From GCA-020344715 sp050115935 (lineage in GTDB: Archaea > Thermoproteota > Bathyarchaeia > Bathyarchaeales > Bathyarchaeaceae), in assembly GCA_050115935.1 (NCBI GenBank), contig JASFPO010000003.1, positions 1-41,189 of the forward strand: a stretch of 41,189 bases of DNA. The letters are read 5' to 3'. A program made the position numbers and the translations under genes. Within the stretch, counting starts at the first letter, position 1; each line of letters starts with the position of its first letter. Below are positions 40,398 to 41,189 of this stretch, in pieces. The notes under the pieces were generated by a model, which was given only the letters and a program-made list of their open reading frames with translations, was not told where the DNA came from and ran no database searches.

Positions 40398-41188
40398 CTT
40401 TTGACCAGTTCTCCTAAATCCTCGAAGTTCATTTTGCTGCGAAAATATGTATGGAGCAGTTCGGGCAACAGCTCAATCTTGTTTCTAACCTGCTTCCAAG
40501 TATCCCGGTCACGAATGGTCACAGTGCCATCTTTCAGTGTCTGATAGTCAATAGTTACCCCAAGGGGCGTGCCAATCTCATCTGCACGAGCATATCGCCT
40601 GCCAATGGAGCCAGACTCGTCGTATTCAGCCAGAAAGCCTTCGTTGACTAGCAGTTTATGAACCAATTTTGCTTTTTCCGGCAACCCATCTTTTCGGACT
40701 AATGGATAGACGCCTATCTGAACAGGTGCTATGTCTCTTGGAAAACTTAGAACCGTTCGTTTTCCTTTGTTTTCAAGCCCATACTCCACGGCGATGTAAA
40801 CTAGTCGATCTAAGCCAAAGCTAGGCTCAACCACATGAGGAATGAAACGTCTACCTTCCTTGAAAACGCGCATGTCGACTCCGCTGAATTTCATATGCTG
40901 CTTCAAGTCATAATCGGTACGATAGTTGTGTCCAGAAACCTCAACCCAACCCCAGCGTTCTACGTAGATTTCCTGATCAAAACCTTGCAAAGAATAGTGC
41001 GCTCTTTCCCAATCTAGTTTTTCAATGAAGCGTTGTTTCTCCTCAGGCACACCGAGTTCAGTTAAGAAACGTTTAGCTTGAACCATAAAGAAAGCTTGCC
41101 ATTCAGTCTTTATGAACCTTTTAGCCAAAGCACGCTTCACAGTAACCTCAATTGGCTTTTTTTCGCCTTTCAATTTAGCTTCAGCGAG
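40394..41188 (-). CDS. glyS: Glycyl-tRNA synthetase, C-terminal part (truncated by the window edge)
   Basis: The frame is open to the right edge, so about half of a ~570-residue protein is seen. Visible: class II motif region ERAHYSLQGFDQEIYVERWGWVEVSG, the RTDYDLKQHMKFSG segment, motif 3 HVVEPSFGLDRLVYIAVEYG with the ATP-binding Arg, and the C-terminal anticodon-binding domain starting RDIAPVQIGVYPLV and ending IDYQTLKDGTVTIRDRDTWKQ. This is the alpha2 archaeal/eukaryotic type. It charges tRNA-Gly in the cytoplasm. Converges with the HAD gene, overlapping by four bases. Confidence 0.95.
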   Translation of the reverse strand, partial: LAEAKLKGEKKPIEVTVKRALAKRFIKTEWQAFFMVQAKRFLTELGVPEEKQRFIEKLDWERAHYSLQGFDQEIYVERWGWVEVSGHNYRTDYDLKQHMKFSGVDMRVFKEGRRFIPHVVEPSFGLDRLVYIAVEYGLENKGKRTVLSFPRDIAPVQIGVYPLVRKDGLPEKAKLVHKLLVNEGFLAEYDESGSIGRRYARADEIGTPLGVTIDYQTLKDGTVTIRDRDTWKQVRNKIELLPELLHTYFRSKMNFEDLGELVKS

Positions 41189-41189
41189 C

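Noticed and set aside
1..41189. CRISPR array, insertion sequence, provirus or plasmid origin
   Set aside because: No regularly spaced repeats, transposase, integrase, capsid or replication initiator gene was seen on either strand.

Overview
The window is a stretch of chromosome from an archaeon, almost certainly a member of the TACK group and most like the Bathyarchaeia (inference from gene content and protein style, not from a search). Archaeal markers are TFB, Rpo5, DNA topoisomerase VI A and B, aIF2-beta, ribosomal protein S8e, SRP19, Gar1, a RIO1 kinase beside a KH-domain rRNA factor, tRNA-splicing endonuclease and an intron-bearing tRNA. A eukaryote-like topoisomerase IB points to the Thaumarchaeota/Bathyarchaeia side of the tree. 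There is no sign of plasmid or virus, no insertion sequence, no CRISPR array and no rRNA operon. Both ends cut genes: an ABC-type permease on the left and glycyl-tRNA synthetase on the right.

Layout. 1-3.7 kb: permease end, a two-domain RNA polymerase subunit Rpo5, an orphan ModE-type regulator, an SDR oxidoreductase and a small glycine-repeat zinc protein. 3.8-9.3 kb: smc-scpA-scpB condensin operon on the minus strand from a clear TATA box, preceded by a DUF2096 gene. 9.47-9.58 kb: tRNA-Asn with an intron at a non-canonical site. 9.7-16.7 kb: membrane zinc-ribbon protein, MscS channel, hotdog thioesterase, PolX, a surface protein, an alpha/beta hydrolase and an M32 carboxypeptidase. 16.9-23.9 kb: topoisomerase IB, a decayed dockerin-like remnant, nitroreductase, GNAT acetyltransferase and three small-molecule transporters (MFS, DMT, MFS). 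24.0-27.1 kb: a tightly overlapped signalling operon (small output-domain-like protein, PAS/GAF histidine kinase, response regulator). 27.4-33.6 kb: small zinc and membrane proteins, then topoisomerase VI (B-A), the KH/RIO1 pair, DUF424 and aIF2-beta. 33.7-36.8 kb: DUF3786, S8e, SRP19, then an unrecognised three-gene unit ending in a fused MNT-HEPN protein. 37-41.2 kb: gar1-tfb, endA behind a PhoU/DUF47 gene, a HAD hydrolase and glyS.

How it fits together. Much of the window is information processing: transcription (TFB, Rpo5), chromosome structure (SMC-ScpAB, Topo VI, Topo IB), translation start and ribosome assembly (aIF2-beta, S8e, RIO1, KH protein, Gar1), and RNA splicing (EndA with a tRNA that needs it). 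The accessory part is sensing, transport and redox or acyl metabolism.

The most unusual thing is the Rpo5 at 1054-1629. Archaeal Rpo5 normally has only the C-terminal assembly domain; this one carries an N-terminal restriction-endonuclease-like domain of the kind that eukaryotic Rpb5 has, and it reads like an Mrr-type nuclease domain with its catalytic residues lost. Second tier: the tRNA-Asn intron at 30/31 with a perfect bulge-helix-bulge, the fused MNT-HEPN protein whose RNase motif is destroyed, and the seven-fold GX3 zinc protein.
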